From Sulfurisphaera javensis (GTDB lineage: Archaea > Thermoproteota > Thermoprotei_A > Sulfolobales > Sulfolobaceae), in assembly GCF_041154675.1 (NCBI RefSeq), contig NZ_AP031322.1, forward strand, positions 1,302,001-1,366,000: a DNA stretch of 64,000 nt, in the 5' to 3' direction. The first letter of the stretch is position 1; the number at the start of each line of letters is the position of its first letter. The translations under genes were made by a program, and so were the position numbers. Below the pieces are notes generated by a model. The model was not told the origin of the DNA. It did not search any database and was given only the letters and a program-made list of their open reading frames with translations. Positions 25,610 to 35,982 of this stretch are shown here, one piece after another.

Positions 25610-26293
25610 GAAATCAAGTAATGAAGTCTTGTTATTTTTCTCATTACTAGTTTTATTAGTAGAATAAGAAGTATGAATTACTTTATATATTTCTTCTGCT
25701 TTTTTCCTGCTTTCTAAAACCTTTTCTAACTCTGATACACTTGCACTACAAATCTTTTCTATACTTCCAAATCTTTCTAATAGCCTTTCAGCTAATTTAC
25801 TTCCTATTTGAGGAAAAGCTTCAACTACATATAATTGTATTTCTCTTAAATTCTCGAATTTAGGTTTCTCATGTAAATTTAGACTTCTCTTTGCTTGTAT
25901 AGAACTTTTCTCAGCAATTTTATAAATAATTTCTGCTGACTCCCTTCTATTGCTAGAGTAGATAACTCTTAAATCAAATTCCACTATAGCTGATATTAGA
26001 GCTGCATTTATTGCCTTCCATTTTGAGGTAATCTTTCTAATTTTTTCAGTATCACCCTCTATTAAAATAAATGGTTTAGAATAGGCTTCGCTTAATCTTC
26101 TTAGTTGGTCAAAAAATCTTTTATCAAAAACTGAACTAACAAAATCTTCTACACTCTTTCTCTCTATTGCTATGTTATCAGATATAATGTAGTCTCCCAC
26201 AGATAGGTTATCAAAAATTACCAATGCACCTAATTCCTTAATTATATCTGGTACTCCGCTGTTCTTTTCACGATAATCAGCGTAAATTCTAAG
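25595..26293 (-). CDS. xpf: XPF/ERCC4-family endonuclease (short archaeal form)
   Basis: Structure-specific nuclease cutting 3' flaps and fork structures. Start at [10 protein letters not shown] (26293) rather than an in-frame codon 16 residues upstream, because the ERCC4 nuclease fold begins with that strand. Active-site GDY (34-36) and ERKSVED (45-51) are present. Tandem helix-hairpin-helix motifs follow ([18 protein letters not shown]). The last residues [11 protein letters not shown] look like a PCNA-interacting peptide. There is no helicase domain, as usual in Crenarchaeota. Transcribed after pfdB. Confidence 0.92.
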   Translation of the reverse strand, partial: LRIYADYREKNSGVPDIIKELGALVIFDNLSVGDYIISDNIAIERKSVEDFVSSVFDKRFFDQLRRLSEAYSKPFILIEGDTEKIRKITSKWKAINAALISAIVEFDLRVIYSSNRRESAEIIYKIAEKSSIQAKRSLNLHEKPKFENLREIQLYVVEAFPQIGSKLAERLLERFGSIEKICSASVSELEKVLESRKKAEEIYKVIHTSYSTNKTSNEKNNKTSLLDFLEPK

Positions 26294-26347
26294 CATCAAA
26301 TAATAGATTTCGTAGAATCTTATTAAAAATGCTTGGTTCAAAAAATG

Positions 26348-26725
26348 TTATGCCTTTACAGCTCCTCCGCTTTGGGGATAATATTTGGCTATGAGTTCAT
26401 TTACTTTCTTTTGTAAATCTTCTAGTTGAGTTCTCAATAGATTTTCTTGTTTTTGATATGTTCTAGATCTTAATTCTAATATTTCTTTTCTATCATCCAA
26501 TTCTTTCTGAATTGTCTCTTTGTCTGTTTTAACTAACAAATTGCCTACTATTTTATATACAGTGGTTCCTGCAGGTAGTTGAGATAATTCTTGAAGTATC
26601 TTATTAACTTCTCTAAGTTCGCTATCGATAACATTCTTTTCAGTTAAAAGCCTATTAAGCTGATCTTGTAACTGTTGTAACTTTACTAATTGTGTTTGTA
26701 ATTCAGGAGGAATTCTTTCTGTCAT
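26348..26725 (-). CDS. pfdB: Prefoldin beta subunit
   Basis: Subunit of the hexameric prefoldin chaperone that passes unfolded proteins to the thermosome. 125 residues: two long coiled-coil helices (about 10-45 and 75-115) around a beta hairpin ([19 protein letters not shown]), which defines the beta type. Overlaps pcc1 by 23 bp. Confidence 0.92.
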   Translation of the reverse strand: MTERIPPELQTQLVKLQQLQDQLNRLLTEKNVIDSELREVNKILQELSQLPAGTTVYKIVGNLLVKTDKETIQKELDDRKEILELRSRTYQKQENLLRTQLEDLQKKVNELIAKYYPQSGGAVKA

Positions 26726-26948
26726 TTTTACTCACCTTTTTTATTGTCTCCATTATTGTGTATATCCAAGATATATAAGAGTTCATTATAGCTCTTCCCT
26801 TGTTTAATGTATTAGCTCTTATCACAATTTCAGCCTTTTCTTTGTTTATACTAACCGATTTATTATCAATATTTTCAAGCAATATAGAATTAAATATTAT
26901 ATCTTTTTCCTCATTATTAGCATCAATTAAAATTTTTATTTCTATCAT
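26703..26948 (-). CDS. pcc1: KEOPS complex subunit Pcc1
   Basis: Small subunit of the KEOPS complex, which makes t6A37 in ANN-decoding tRNAs. 81 residues with the Pcc1/CTAG pattern: [20 protein letters not shown], then [20 protein letters not shown] for the helix that mediates dimerisation. Position between Brix and prefoldin beta is the common archaeal order. The sequence is diverged, so context carries part of the call. Overlaps both neighbours. Confidence 0.75.
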   Translation of the reverse strand: MIEIKILIDANNEEKDIIFNSILLENIDNKSVSINKEKAEIVIRANTLNKGRAIMNSYISWIYTIMETIKKVSKNDRKNSS

Positions 26949-27447
26949 ACAGTAAAAATCTTATAATAGGACCTAAAATTTTGTTATCTTTCGTGAATTT
27001 CAATTCATATATAGAAGAGTTTTCTAAATATTCTCCGTTTGCATAAGCATCGCAATTTTCCAGATATAAATATCCTAAATCTATTAGCATATTTTTGATG
27101 GATTCTTCTTCAATTCTTCCTATACAACCTCTTTTTATAATAGTTCTAGGTAATTTTAATTCTGTAAGTAAAGTCACACCATATATTATGAAATTATACT
27201 TTACTGTTCTATTCGTTAAATCGTATACTTTAAATCTTCCAGGGTTACCTTTTCTAATATTAATAAGAATTAAATATTTAGCTCTAAGATAAATTGATTT
27301 AGAAATAATTTCATTTAAACTTTGTCTACCTCTATTTATCTTGATAGAATTAGGAAAAATATAAGTTAATTCATTTAAAAAAGTTCTAACTCTTAAAGGC
27401 GCATCACGACTAGAAGTAAAAACAACCTCAATATGGGGTATAAGCAA
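26923..27447 (-). CDS. Brix-domain ribosome biogenesis protein
   Basis: Archaeal relative of Imp4/Rpf proteins, expected to bind rRNA during large- or small-subunit assembly. Seen: FTSSRDAPLRVRTFLNELTYIFPNSIKINRGRQSL, the opening of the Brix domain. TTG at 27447 is chosen because it leaves only a 20-bp overlap with rpl37ae and begins just before the first conserved strand; a longer version from 27489 would overlap rpl37ae by 62 bp in another frame. About 174 residues. Overlaps pcc1 by 26 bp. Confidence 0.8.
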   Translation of the reverse strand: MLIPHIEVVFTSSRDAPLRVRTFLNELTYIFPNSIKINRGRQSLNEIISKSIYLRAKYLILINIRKGNPGRFKVYDLTNRTVKYNFIIYGVTLLTELKLPRTIIKRGCIGRIEEESIKNMLIDLGYLYLENCDAYANGEYLENSSIYELKFTKDNKILGPIIRFLLYDRNKNFN

Positions 27448-27640
27448 GTCCTGCCCACTTAGCACCACACTTTTTACAATACCATACACCAGAAGCGATT
27501 CTTACTACTTTACCAGTAGTTTTACACACTGGGCACTGATGATCCTGATATCTTTTTTCCATTATTTCTTTCCATTTTTTCCTAACAGATGAACCATATC
27601 TAGCGCCAAACCTGCCATCAATTCCAGTGACTTTTCCCAT
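27428..27640 (-). CDS. rpl37ae: 50S ribosomal protein L37Ae
   Basis: Zinc-ribbon large-subunit protein of archaea and eukaryotes. Pattern C-x2-C (CPVC) and C-x2-C (CKKC) with the intervening TGKVVRIASGVWYC; starts MGKVTGIDGRFGARYGSSVRKKW at 27640, two codons inside the longest frame. In many archaea rpoP follows directly; here no rpoP is seen before Brix. Confidence 0.94.
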   Translation of the reverse strand: MGKVTGIDGRFGARYGSSVRKKWKEIMEKRYQDHQCPVCKTTGKVVRIASGVWYCKKCGAKWAGLAYTPY

Positions 27641-27655
27641 TTTCAATCACCATAA

Positions 27656-28483
27656 TTACATAATAATTTGCTTTTTAAGCTCTTCGAACAATTTTTGTGA
27701 GGCTGCTCTTGCTAAGCTTTCTGCATTATCAACCTCTTGCAAGCTTAAACTACCAAAGTTACTCTTTTGCATACCTACTATTCTTCCATCTGGAGTATAT
27801 GAGAATGAAATCTTTACATCAGCAATACTTTCCTCATCAAGGTTGGGGTCAACAACTAAGAATTTTCCAATCTTTGCCACAGTCACAGTTGCTACTGGAT
27901 AATTTATTGGAGTTATATCTGTTTTTTCTTCTTTTAAAATCTTTATATTTTCCCCTTCAATTTCAACTTTAGGAAGCTTGGTATTATATAGTGCGGCCAC
28001 TGCAGCTAATGTACAAGCATCCAATACATTTCCGCCATAATCTAAAACATAAACATCAACCCATGCAGTCCAAACTTTTTTACCTGGTGCAATGACTAAC
28101 CTAGAAAGGTCTACAGCTTTAGAATCTCTAAGACTTCTATCCACAACTCTGGCTAGTTCAATTGCATTCTCATCTGGTGGCCCTGGTTCAAAAGTTTCAT
28201 AAGCTAGTGGAAGAAGCTCAACATTTACAATTAAATTTCCTTGATTAGGAGTATCTGGAAAAGGTTCTTCTTCTTCTAACTTAACCCCTGCTAATACCAT
28301 TGTATCTCCTAGCTTTACTAAAGCAGATCCCTCAGCTTTCTTAGCATAATTTAACGTTATTGACAAAGGTCTGTAATCAATGTTCTTTCTTCCGTCTAAT
28401 CTGATGCCTCTCTCCAAAGAATTTAGTATACTTTCTTTCTTGAGCAACGACATAATGTTCTGATTAGATGGGGTAATGGACAT
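27656..28483 (-). CDS. rrp42: Exosome complex subunit Rrp42
   Basis: Non-catalytic RNase PH-like subunit that alternates with Rrp41 in the hexameric exosome ring. 275 residues, longer than Rrp41, with GIRLDGRKNIDYRPLSI and VYVLDYGGNVLDACTLAAVAAL. It lacks the catalytic Asp context of Rrp41. The start is 2 bp after rrp41. Confidence 0.95.
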   Translation of the reverse strand: MSITPSNQNIMSLLKKESILNSLERGIRLDGRKNIDYRPLSITLNYAKKAEGSALVKLGDTMVLAGVKLEEEEPFPDTPNQGNLIVNVELLPLAYETFEPGPPDENAIELARVVDRSLRDSKAVDLSRLVIAPGKKVWTAWVDVYVLDYGGNVLDACTLAAVAALYNTKLPKVEIEGENIKILKEEKTDITPINYPVATVTVAKIGKFLVVDPNLDEESIADVKISFSYTPDGRIVGMQKSNFGSLSLQEVDNAESLARAASQKLFEELKKQIIM

Positions 28484-28485
28484 AC

Positions 28486-29217
<732 letters not shown>

Positions 29218-29932
29218 TTTTAATCTCACCCAATTTTTCTTTCAGAAACTTTCTTATTTTTTCCGTTAGACCTTTAATGTGGGATTCTCTTTCTATTATT
29301 TGAATAGCCTCAATTAACACTTCCTCTATTGTCTTAGTTGCGCAATTAGCATGAATTCTTCCGTTCTGGGCAACTAAAATTTCGCACCCGGTTTCATTAG
29401 TTAAAGTATCTAACATACTCTTATTTTTTCCAATAACTCTAGGGACTTTTATAGGTGGTATATCTATTACAATGCCATTTGCGATTCTTCCAAGTCCTTT
29501 TCCTTTAATAGATAGGATTGGGTTAATGGTTCTATCATAAGTTTCTATTTTTGCAATCACGTAGTCACCAATATTTAAATATCTACGCAAATCTTCCCCT
29601 GGCGTTACAGGTCTTCCTAGAAAAGTTGACGCAGGAAGGTATGCTGAATAAGGAGATTTTATGTCTAATATCCATCCATAAATCTCTATATCCTCAACGA
29701 GACCAATTACAGTATCTCCTATTTTTGGAAAATATCTATGTCCTTCTAAAGGAACTATTTCAAATAAATTTTCTTTAACTTCTATCAAACCAGTTATTGC
29801 TGAGTAGTATTTATTCCCTATCTTATAATAATAAGGTGACCAAGGTATTTGAAAGTCTCCTTCTGCTATTAAGTCACCAGGAGTCACTATGCTTCTGTCT
29901 TCAAAATATATCTTATTAGCAGACATCTCATC

Positions 29933-30634
29933 TCACTTTACTTGAAGTATTTTCACTTCCACTTCTCCTTTTGTCAAAGAATTAAGCTTATCTATAACTT
30001 CTTGTTGCATTCCTGCAGGTATTTCTATTTCCGCTATCAAAGTTCCATCGCCTAACCAATTAGTCTTCTTTACTTCGCCTAAGTTATGAAGTTGTGATTT
30101 TACTCTCGCACTATACTTTGGATCAACTTTTATCTCCATTAACGCTTTAGCAACCTTAATTGGAATTATTTTTGTAATTTCCTTAATTATTTGCATTGCT
30201 TGTCCTTCAATGTCTTTGTTTGGATCTATCTGAACTCTTGCTTGTTCCATCGCCATTTCGATTCTAGTTCTTGGTATAGGTAAATGAGTCTTAGGATCAA
30301 TTGCGTTTCGTGATATGTAATCAATTATCTGTTTCTTTTTATTCTCTATCATTTCTTTCCTTTGCTCAGCAGTAACTTGGATTTCTCCTTTTAGTATTAT
30401 TTGTCGTGCAATTTCTTCAAAGTCTGTAGTTCCAAAAACTTTCTTTAAAGCAGAAGGAGAGGCTTTTAGACCCTTCTTCACATCTTTATATATTTCATCA
30501 GATACTACAACATCAGATAAACTTATACTTTTACCGCTCTTTAACTCACTTGCCTCTTTTGGTTTAACTAGTATTTCAAATCTTTCACCACCATGCTCAT
30601 ATCTAGCAATAACATATTCTTCTTTTTTCGTCAT
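29933..30634 (-). CDS. SBDS-family ribosome maturation protein (Sdo1)
   Basis: Homologue of the Shwachman-Bodian-Diamond protein, which with EFL1/EF-2-like GTPases releases aIF6 from the 50S subunit. 233 residues; N-terminal FYSH-like domain (VIARYEHGGERFEILVKP), central helices (PRTRIEMAMEQARVQID), and a C-terminal ferredoxin-like domain. Sits between psmA and rrp4 in the conserved superoperon. Confidence 0.94.
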   Translation of the reverse strand: MTKKEEYVIARYEHGGERFEILVKPKEASELKSGKSISLSDVVVSDEIYKDVKKGLKASPSALKKVFGTTDFEEIARQIILKGEIQVTAEQRKEMIENKKKQIIDYISRNAIDPKTHLPIPRTRIEMAMEQARVQIDPNKDIEGQAMQIIKEITKIIPIKVAKALMEIKVDPKYSARVKSQLHNLGEVKKTNWLGDGTLIAEIEIPAGMQQEVIDKLNSLTKGEVEVKILQVK

Positions 30635-30653
30635 GAAATAATTTTCACCCCAA

Positions 30654-31382
30654 TCATAATTTTTGTAGAATTTCAGCTCTCTCAGAGAAGCTCATTTTTC
30701 TAAACATACCAGAATCAACATCTGCATAACCAACTTCAATATTTGAAGGACCAAGTTTTTCTCCTGGTTTAAGAGTTGATGCTAACGCTCTAATCCCCAG
30801 AAGTATGGTATCTTGCATGTTTAAGTCCTCCCTATAGTTTTTCTCAAAGAATTCTGTTGCAGTATATCCTCCCTGACCTATTGCAACAGCGTAATATGGC
30901 ATAAATTGACCACTTGGTTCAGTCATTAATAATTTAGGCACTTTACCTCTGTCAATTCCCCCTATGATTAAGGCTACGCCAAAAGGTCTTACACCGCCAT
31001 GTTGTGTATACATTTGTTTTACATCAGAAACTACCTTTGTAAGGTAGTCAATGTTGATTGGTTCATCATAAATTAACCTATGTTGTAATGCTTGTGATCT
31101 AGCATAATCTATTAAGACTCTCCCATCTGAAGCCAAACCAGCAAAACTACATCCTACGTGATCGTCTAAGATAAAGACTTTTTCAATACTGTCAATATCT
31201 AGTAGTTGTGTTGCTTTCCTTTTTTCTCCTATAAGAACTACTCCAGATTTTGTTTTTACACCTAATGTTGTCCAACCCTTTTTGACCGCCTCAAAGGCGT
31301 AATCAACTTGGTACAATGAACCATCTGGTGAGAATATTGTTATAGCTCTATCATATCCCATTGCTGCTGGTCCGAATGCCAA
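30654..31382 (-). CDS. psmA: Proteasome alpha subunit
   Basis: Outer-ring subunit of the 20S proteasome. 242 residues with the alpha-type N-terminal gate signature YDRAITIFSPDGSLYQVDYAFEAVKKG and no N-terminal nucleophile. The catalytic partner psmB is at 55.4-56.0 kb. It is preceded by a C/D-box sRNA gene. Confidence 0.96.
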   Translation of the reverse strand: MAFGPAAMGYDRAITIFSPDGSLYQVDYAFEAVKKGWTTLGVKTKSGVVLIGEKRKATQLLDIDSIEKVFILDDHVGCSFAGLASDGRVLIDYARSQALQHRLIYDEPINIDYLTKVVSDVKQMYTQHGGVRPFGVALIIGGIDRGKVPKLLMTEPSGQFMPYYAVAIGQGGYTATEFFEKNYREDLNMQDTILLGIRALASTLKPGEKLGPSNIEVGYADVDSGMFRKMSFSERAEILQKL

Positions 31383-31430
31383 ATTTGTTCTCCCAATATC
31401 TGTAGATATAATAAGTGTTAAAAAGTGTTA

Positions 31431-31479
31431 TCAGCTCGTCGCGTGTTCATCATAATACAGACTGGAGCGGCATCATCAC
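31431..31479 (-). ncRNA. C/D-box sRNA (2'-O-methylation guide)
   Basis: On the minus strand the order is C box GTGATGA (31479-31473), 12-nt guide TGCCGCTCCAGT, D' box CTGT (31460-31457), 3-nt spacer, C' box ATGATGA (31453-31447), 12-nt guide ACACGCGACGAG, D box CTGA (31434-31431). Two 12-nt guides and a 3-nt D'-C' spacer are the standard archaeal geometry; D' deviates by one base. The C box overlaps the rnp2 stop codon. By the N+5 rule the D guide predicts a methylated U inside CUCGUCGCGUGU and the D' guide a methylated G inside ACUGGAGCGGCA. Targets were not identified. Confidence 0.85.
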
Positions 31480-31898
31480 TTAATTCCTATTAGTCTTTTA
31501 GCCCTTTTTAAACTTCCTGTAGTCCTTCTTGGAACTAAAAGAATTTCTTTATTTCCTATATTTTTTACTAAAGGTAAGCTAGCAATAACTATTTTGTATC
31601 CAGCTCTATTAGTTGATATTATCCCATGATTTTCATAAATCAAAATGACTTTTGGATTTGAAATATCTAACCAAAGCTTTCCTCCTAACTCTTTTACTGA
31701 TAATCTAATGGCGTTTTCAAGATCTTTTAACTCGAAGTTATCTTCGCTTATTATATCGAAAATTATATATCTTTTAGTTCTTATATCTCTTTTATTCTTT
31801 ATTTTTTTTATATAGATGATTTTAGTTCTATAAGAGAAGATTACTAAGACGCTTAAAATTGATAGCCAAATGATTACTATAATGTTAAATATGTTCAT
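31476..31898 (-). CDS. rnp2: RNase P protein component 2 (Pop5)
   Basis: Archaeal RNase P subunit homologous to Pop5, which pairs with Rpp30. 140 residues; the N terminus is hydrophobic (FNIIVIIWLSILSVLVIF), unusual for a soluble subunit, and the Pop5 core begins at TKRYIIFDIISEDNFELKDLENAIRLSV. The hydrophobic lead could be an extension found in Sulfolobales or mark a start further in. Its stop codon is shared with a C/D sRNA C box. Overlaps rnp3 by 14 bp. Confidence 0.8.
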   Translation of the reverse strand: MNIFNIIVIIWLSILSVLVIFSYRTKIIYIKKIKNKRDIRTKRYIIFDIISEDNFELKDLENAIRLSVKELGGKLWLDISNPKVILIYENHGIISTNRAGYKIVIASLPLVKNIGNKEILLVPRRTTGSLKRAKRLIGIK

Positions 31899-32430
31899 TT
31901 CTTGAGAATAGCTTTTGTGGTAAGAAATAAATCCATCCTATAGCCTCTTCTTCATCAGCTCCATGTACAACAAGTAAATCAATTTTAGATAAAGGAGGCC
32001 AAATTTCGTTAAAGGTTCTTGCACAAGACGATAAAATTGGGGTTGAGATCCACTTATACGACCATGTCACAAGTTTCCTTATCACATACGAGTTAAAATT
32101 ACGTAGTTGTACTTCTACTGGTTTGTCATATTGTCTAATTAAGTTTAGCATAGTTTTCTTAAATAAATGAATATTATCTTGTGCAAGAATTATTCCAGTT
32201 ATTTTGTCGTTTATAATAGAATACTTTAATGCGTCAATACTCATTGGTTTTACGAAAATAAAACCTTTAGGATTTGATTTTAAAAAATTTGTAATACTCT
32301 TTGAGTTCTTTGCTAATATACTAAATCTTCTAGGCCCCATTAGATTATCTTCTGATAAAAAATAATCATAACCAACCTTCTTAAGAAAATAATAAAGGTT
32401 TGAGTTAAGAACGCATGGCTCCAGAAGCAA
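31885..32430 (-). CDS. rnp3: RNase P protein component 3 (Rpp30)
   Basis: Archaeal RNase P subunit with a TIM-barrel-like fold. 181 residues, shorter than most Rpp30 proteins. Recognised mainly from its place between the COG1325 gene and rnp2 and from spaced motifs (YDYFLSEDN, KPVEVQLRNF, SSCARTFNEIWPP). Overlaps the preceding gene by 26 bp and rnp2 by 14 bp. Confidence 0.8.
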   Translation of the reverse strand: MLLEPCVLNSNLYYFLKKVGYDYFLSEDNLMGPRRFSILAKNSKSITNFLKSNPKGFIFVKPMSIDALKYSIINDKITGIILAQDNIHLFKKTMLNLIRQYDKPVEVQLRNFNSYVIRKLVTWSYKWISTPILSSCARTFNEIWPPLSKIDLLVVHGADEEEAIGWIYFLPQKLFSRNEHI

Positions 32431-32848
32431 TTCTTTTCAGCTCTTCTTTAAGTTCATCAGATATTTTCCCTTTAAAACTCATAACTATTTTTATTATATC
32501 ATCACCATCTTTAAGACTAATTTTTTTCTCTGCAATTAACCTTTGTTTATCTATTCTTAAATGCAGTTTATTCCCTTCCATTCTTTCATCTAAAGTAGAA
32601 AGTAACAATATTAAATCAGCATAATCAAAAGAGTTAAACACTTTATTAGCCATCTCATTAGCGATTTTACCAGAAATTCTGTACTCAATTATTTCTATTT
32701 TATTACCATAATGTCCTTCAGCCTTAGTCTCATGAATCTCAGATGAATTAAGAAGAGTTCCGAAAAAATCTGATAACGCTAATATTATCTTATCTCTGTT
32801 CTCTGTTTCATGACAAAATATCGTTATAGATAAACTTGAGAGTTTCAT
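32405..32848 (-). CDS. RNA-binding protein of the COG1325 family
   Basis: Small predicted RNA-binding protein of the archaeal exosome superoperon (COG1325). 147 residues; the typical opening is an L5-like beta-alpha stretch ([23 protein letters not shown]), and the C-terminal part ([23 protein letters not shown]) is the more conserved. Lies between rpl15e and rnp3 with overlaps on both sides. Molecular role not established. Confidence 0.8.
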   Translation of the reverse strand: MKLSSLSITIFCHETENRDKIILALSDFFGTLLNSSEIHETKAEGHYGNKIEIIEYRISGKIANEMANKVFNSFDYADLILLLSTLDERMEGNKLHLRIDKQRLIAEKKISLKDGDDIIKIVMSFKGKISDELKEELKRIASGAMRS

Positions 32849-33492
32849 TTCCCTGGTATTTTATCAAAGTTTTGAAGCCTATAGTACTTACTAGCTTCGT
32901 GTCTCTTCTTTTGTTCCCTCTCTTTCTGTTTTTTCTTCCATTTATGTTGTACTGTTCCTTTAAGTCCTCTACTTTTAAGTAATCCTCTTGCTTTCTTTCC
33001 AGCTGATGTTAGACCTCTAAACACCCTTCTCCTATTTGCTGGATCCTGTAACCATTTAAGATTAGGATCTGATTTAATTACTGGATGATTTGGATCTACC
33101 ATTATGATTTCATAGTACTTATACATTCCATCTTCTCCTACATAATAGCTTCCAAGAACTTCTAAGTTAGGGAACTTTCTGGCAGCTCTTTCTTCAGCTA
33201 TCCATCTATAGCCTTTAGCTGGGGAATAACCATAAACTCCCATTCTTTTTGGTCTTCTACCACTATTAGGTCTCGGTTTATTCATTCCTCCTCTTCTTAC
33301 TCTAACCCTTACAACTACAAATCCTTGTTTTGCCTTATACCCTATAGATCTAGCTCGGTTAAGTCTAGTTGGTTTCTCTAATCTTATAATAGCTGGCTCT
33401 TTTCTCCATTGAATCAACTTTTGTCTAAGTAACTTTTTATACTCGTCAGATTGCCAAGTTTGTTCTATATAACTATACATTGATGTTGCCAT
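32845..33492 (-). CDS. rpl15e: 50S ribosomal protein L15e
   Basis: Large-subunit protein of archaea and eukaryotes, 215 residues. Conserved [24 protein letters not shown] and the [12 protein letters not shown] terminus. It heads the minus-strand exosome/RNase P/proteasome superoperon; divergent YchF starts 61 bp away. Confidence 0.96.
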   Translation of the reverse strand: MATSMYSYIEQTWQSDEYKKLLRQKLIQWRKEPAIIRLEKPTRLNRARSIGYKAKQGFVVVRVRVRRGGMNKPRPNSGRRPKRMGVYGYSPAKGYRWIAEERAARKFPNLEVLGSYYVGEDGMYKYYEIIMVDPNHPVIKSDPNLKWLQDPANRRRVFRGLTSAGKKARGLLKSRGLKGTVQHKWKKKQKEREQKKRHEASKYYRLQNFDKIPGK

Positions 33493-33553
33493 TATTCTTC
33501 TAATGTTTAAATGAGCAACTACTTAATAAATGTGTTTCTCTACTTTATCATGA

Positions 33554-34756
33554 ATGATAACAATAGGATTAATTGGAAAAACTAATGTAGGCAAAAGTAC
33601 GTTTTTCTCTGCTGCAACATTAATAGACGTACCTATAGCGAATAGACCCTTCGTTACTATAGAGCCCAACGTAGGCATAGCTTACGTTAAGAAAAAATGT
33701 GTTCATGTAGAATTAGGTGTAAAGTGTAATCCAAGAAATTCGATATGTATGGGAGATTATAGATTTATTCCAGTGAAATTAGTGGATGTAGCTGGATTAA
33801 TCCCTGGAGCACATGAGGGAAGAGGTTTAGGCAATAAGTTTCTAGATGATTTAAGAAAAGCAGATGTTCTTATTCATGTAATTGACGCTAGCGGTTCTAC
33901 AAATGAAGAAGGTGTACCAGTACCTCCAGGAAATAGAGATCCCGAAGAGGATGTAGCTTTTATAGAAAAGGAAATAGAAGAGTGGTTCTACTCAATTATC
34001 AGTAAAGATTGGTCTAAATTTGCGAGAACTGTTGACCTTTCAAGTAAAGATCCAATAGATGAATTGTTAGCAAAACTCTCTGGTTTGTCTATTAATAAAT
34101 ATCATATAATAGAAACACTTAGAGAGACTAAACTAGAAAATTTAAAACTAATGCAATGGACTGAAGAAGATTTAAGAATGTTTTCAAAAAAATTAAGAGA
34201 AATTTCAAAGCCAATAATTATTGCAGCAAACAAAGCTGACATTCCGGAGGCCAAGAAGTTTATAGAAAAAATGAAGAATAAATATAAATATATTGTCCCA
34301 ACCAGTGCTGAAGCCGAATTAGCTCTTAGGAAGGCAAGCAAGGCTGGTTTAATAGAATATATTCCCGGAGAAAAAGAATTTAAGATCCTTAAAGAATTAA
34401 GTGGAAAACAAAAGGAGGCATTAGATTATATAAAGAAAAATGTTCTTGATATTTATGGAAGTACTGGAGTACAAGAGGCATTGAATATGGCAGTGTTTGG
34501 GGCCTTATCAATGATTGTTGTGTATCCAGTAGAAGACGAGAAAAAGTTAACTGACCATAATGGTAATGTATTGCCGGATGCTATATTAATAAAAAAAGGT
34601 TCCACGCCCAAGGATTTAGCTAGTGTGATACATTCAGAGTTAGCTAAAGGATTTCTCTTTGCTATAAACGTGAAGAAAAAAGTGAGAGTAGGTGAAGAGT
34701 ATGAACTTCAAGATGGCGATGTGATTAAGATTGTATCTTCAACTGCTAGGCCTTGA
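33554..34756 (+). CDS. YchF/Obg-like GTPase with TGS domain
   Basis: Translation-linked P-loop NTPase of the YchF subfamily, archaeal branch. 400 residues: G1 GKTNVGKS (8-15), G3 [17 protein letters not shown]4-like NKAD, then a C-terminal TGS domain (about 320-398, with [23 protein letters not shown]). Members of this family can prefer ATP over GTP; the G4 NKAD here looks GTP-like. Its 3' end overlaps the ST0452-like gene by 11 bp. Confidence 0.92.
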   Translation: MITIGLIGKTNVGKSTFFSAATLIDVPIANRPFVTIEPNVGIAYVKKKCVHVELGVKCNPRNSICMGDYRFIPVKLVDVAGLIPGAHEGRGLGNKFLDDLRKADVLIHVIDASGSTNEEGVPVPPGNRDPEEDVAFIEKEIEEWFYSIISKDWSKFARTVDLSSKDPIDELLAKLSGLSINKYHIIETLRETKLENLKLMQWTEEDLRMFSKKLREISKPIIIAANKADIPEAKKFIEKMKNKYKYIVPTSAEAELALRKASKAGLIEYIPGEKEFKILKELSGKQKEALDYIKKNVLDIYGSTGVQEALNMAVFGALSMIVVYPVEDEKKLTDHNGNVLPDAILIKKGSTPKDLASVIHSELAKGFLFAINVKKKVRVGEEYELQDGDVIKIVSSTARP

Positions 34757-35951
34757 AGAACTCTCCATAACCTACATCTCTATTAACTACTGCACCAGGG
34801 TAAATTCTTGCATAGGCTCCTATTTTTATCCCGGGCAAAATTGTCACGTTAATTCCAGTCCTTACGTGACCTCCAATAAATGCTCCTAATTTTTTCCTTC
34901 CACTGCTAACTCTTTTTCCCTTTATATTAACCTTAACATCTTTCTCATCAAACCTAAGATTTGCAATTAATGTGCCTGCACCAAGATTTACATCTTCAGC
35001 GATTACAGAATCACCTACATAACTTAAGTGAGGTACTTTAGATCCTTCCATTATCACGCTTTCCTTAATTTCAACTGATGCACCAACTTTTACTTTTTCA
35101 GTGAGTACTGTATAAGGTCTTATGTAAGAATTAGGCCCAATTTCACTTTTCCTTCCAATATATACCGGTCCTTCTATGTATGTACCGGATTTTATCTCAA
35201 CATCCTCTTCTATTATGGCTTTTCCTTTAATTTTTACATTATCTTCCACGTTTCCTAGATTTTTACTAAATTCTAGGTTATCTAAAGCCCATTTATTAAC
35301 ATCTATAATGTTCCAAGGTCTACCAATATCATACCAAAAGCCTTCATATTGTATAACTTTTATTGTTCTCTCTTTTGCCATAAGAGTTAATGCGTCAGTA
35401 AGTTCTAATTCTCCTCTTTCTGAGACTTTGGTTTTATCTAGATAAGAAAAAATATCTGAAGACAATTTGTAGATTCCCCCATTAATGAGATTTGAAGGCG
35501 GATTTTCTGGTTTTTCAATTATTTCCGTTAGATTTCCCTCATTGTTTGTAACTAAGACTCCATATTCTTTAGGATTCTCTACTTTTACTCCTAGTATAGC
35601 GTTATCTTTTTGCAGTAAAAATTTACATATAATATCTTCGCTAGGAATAAATACATCACCGTAAATTATAAGAGCTTCATCATCAAACTTTGTTGACTTC
35701 AAAGCAGCACCAGTACCTTTTAAGTCTTCTTGTTGAGTAACAAAACTAACGTTAGATAAGTGTTTTTCAAAATATTCTTTATGTTTAGGCGATATAACTA
35801 TAGTAATATCCTTAATCCCGCATTTATGTAAATATTCAATGTGATATTTAATAAGAGGTTTAGAGAGAATAGGAACAAAAACTTTAGGTCTAGTATGTGT
35901 TATAGGCTCTAATCTTTCTCCAGCGCCAGCTGCAAATATGAAAGCTTTCAT
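34746..35951 (-). CDS. Bifunctional sugar-1-phosphate nucleotidylyltransferase/acetyltransferase (ST0452-like)
   Basis: Resembles S. tokodaii ST0452, which makes dTDP-glucose or UDP-GlcNAc from sugar-1-phosphates and acetylates GlcN-1-P and GalN-1-P. 401 residues, same length as I recall for ST0452: N-terminal nucleotidyltransferase (FAAGAGERLEPITHTRPKVFVP; GDVFI), then a left-handed beta-helix from about residue 245 with HLSYVGDSVIAEDVNLGAG and a C-terminal GAYARIYPGAVV. Substitutions relative to ST0452 are frequent in the first 150 residues. A supplier of activated sugars for N-glycans or S-layer is plausible. Confidence 0.88.
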   Translation of the reverse strand: MKAFIFAAGAGERLEPITHTRPKVFVPILSKPLIKYHIEYLHKCGIKDITIVISPKHKEYFEKHLSNVSFVTQQEDLKGTGAALKSTKFDDEALIIYGDVFIPSEDIICKFLLQKDNAILGVKVENPKEYGVLVTNNEGNLTEIIEKPENPPSNLINGGIYKLSSDIFSYLDKTKVSERGELELTDALTLMAKERTIKVIQYEGFWYDIGRPWNIIDVNKWALDNLEFSKNLGNVEDNVKIKGKAIIEEDVEIKSGTYIEGPVYIGRKSEIGPNSYIRPYTVLTEKVKVGASVEIKESVIMEGSKVPHLSYVGDSVIAEDVNLGAGTLIANLRFDEKDVKVNIKGKRVSSGRKKLGAFIGGHVRTGINVTILPGIKIGAYARIYPGAVVNRDVGYGEFFKA

Positions 35952-35972
35952 TATGATAGGATATCAAACAGC

Positions 35973-35982
35973 ATTATATAAA
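35973..35982 (-). promoter_or_regulatory. Putative box A of the ST0452-like gene
   Basis: TTTATATAAT (minus strand) lies 25-30 bp before the ATG at 35951, the distance for a leaderless transcript. It is a good match to the crenarchaeal TATA element. Confidence 0.55.

Noticed and set aside
27428-27447. rpoP gene between rpl37ae and Brix
   Set aside because: No space; Brix overlaps rpl37ae and no 45-50-residue zinc protein frame was found.
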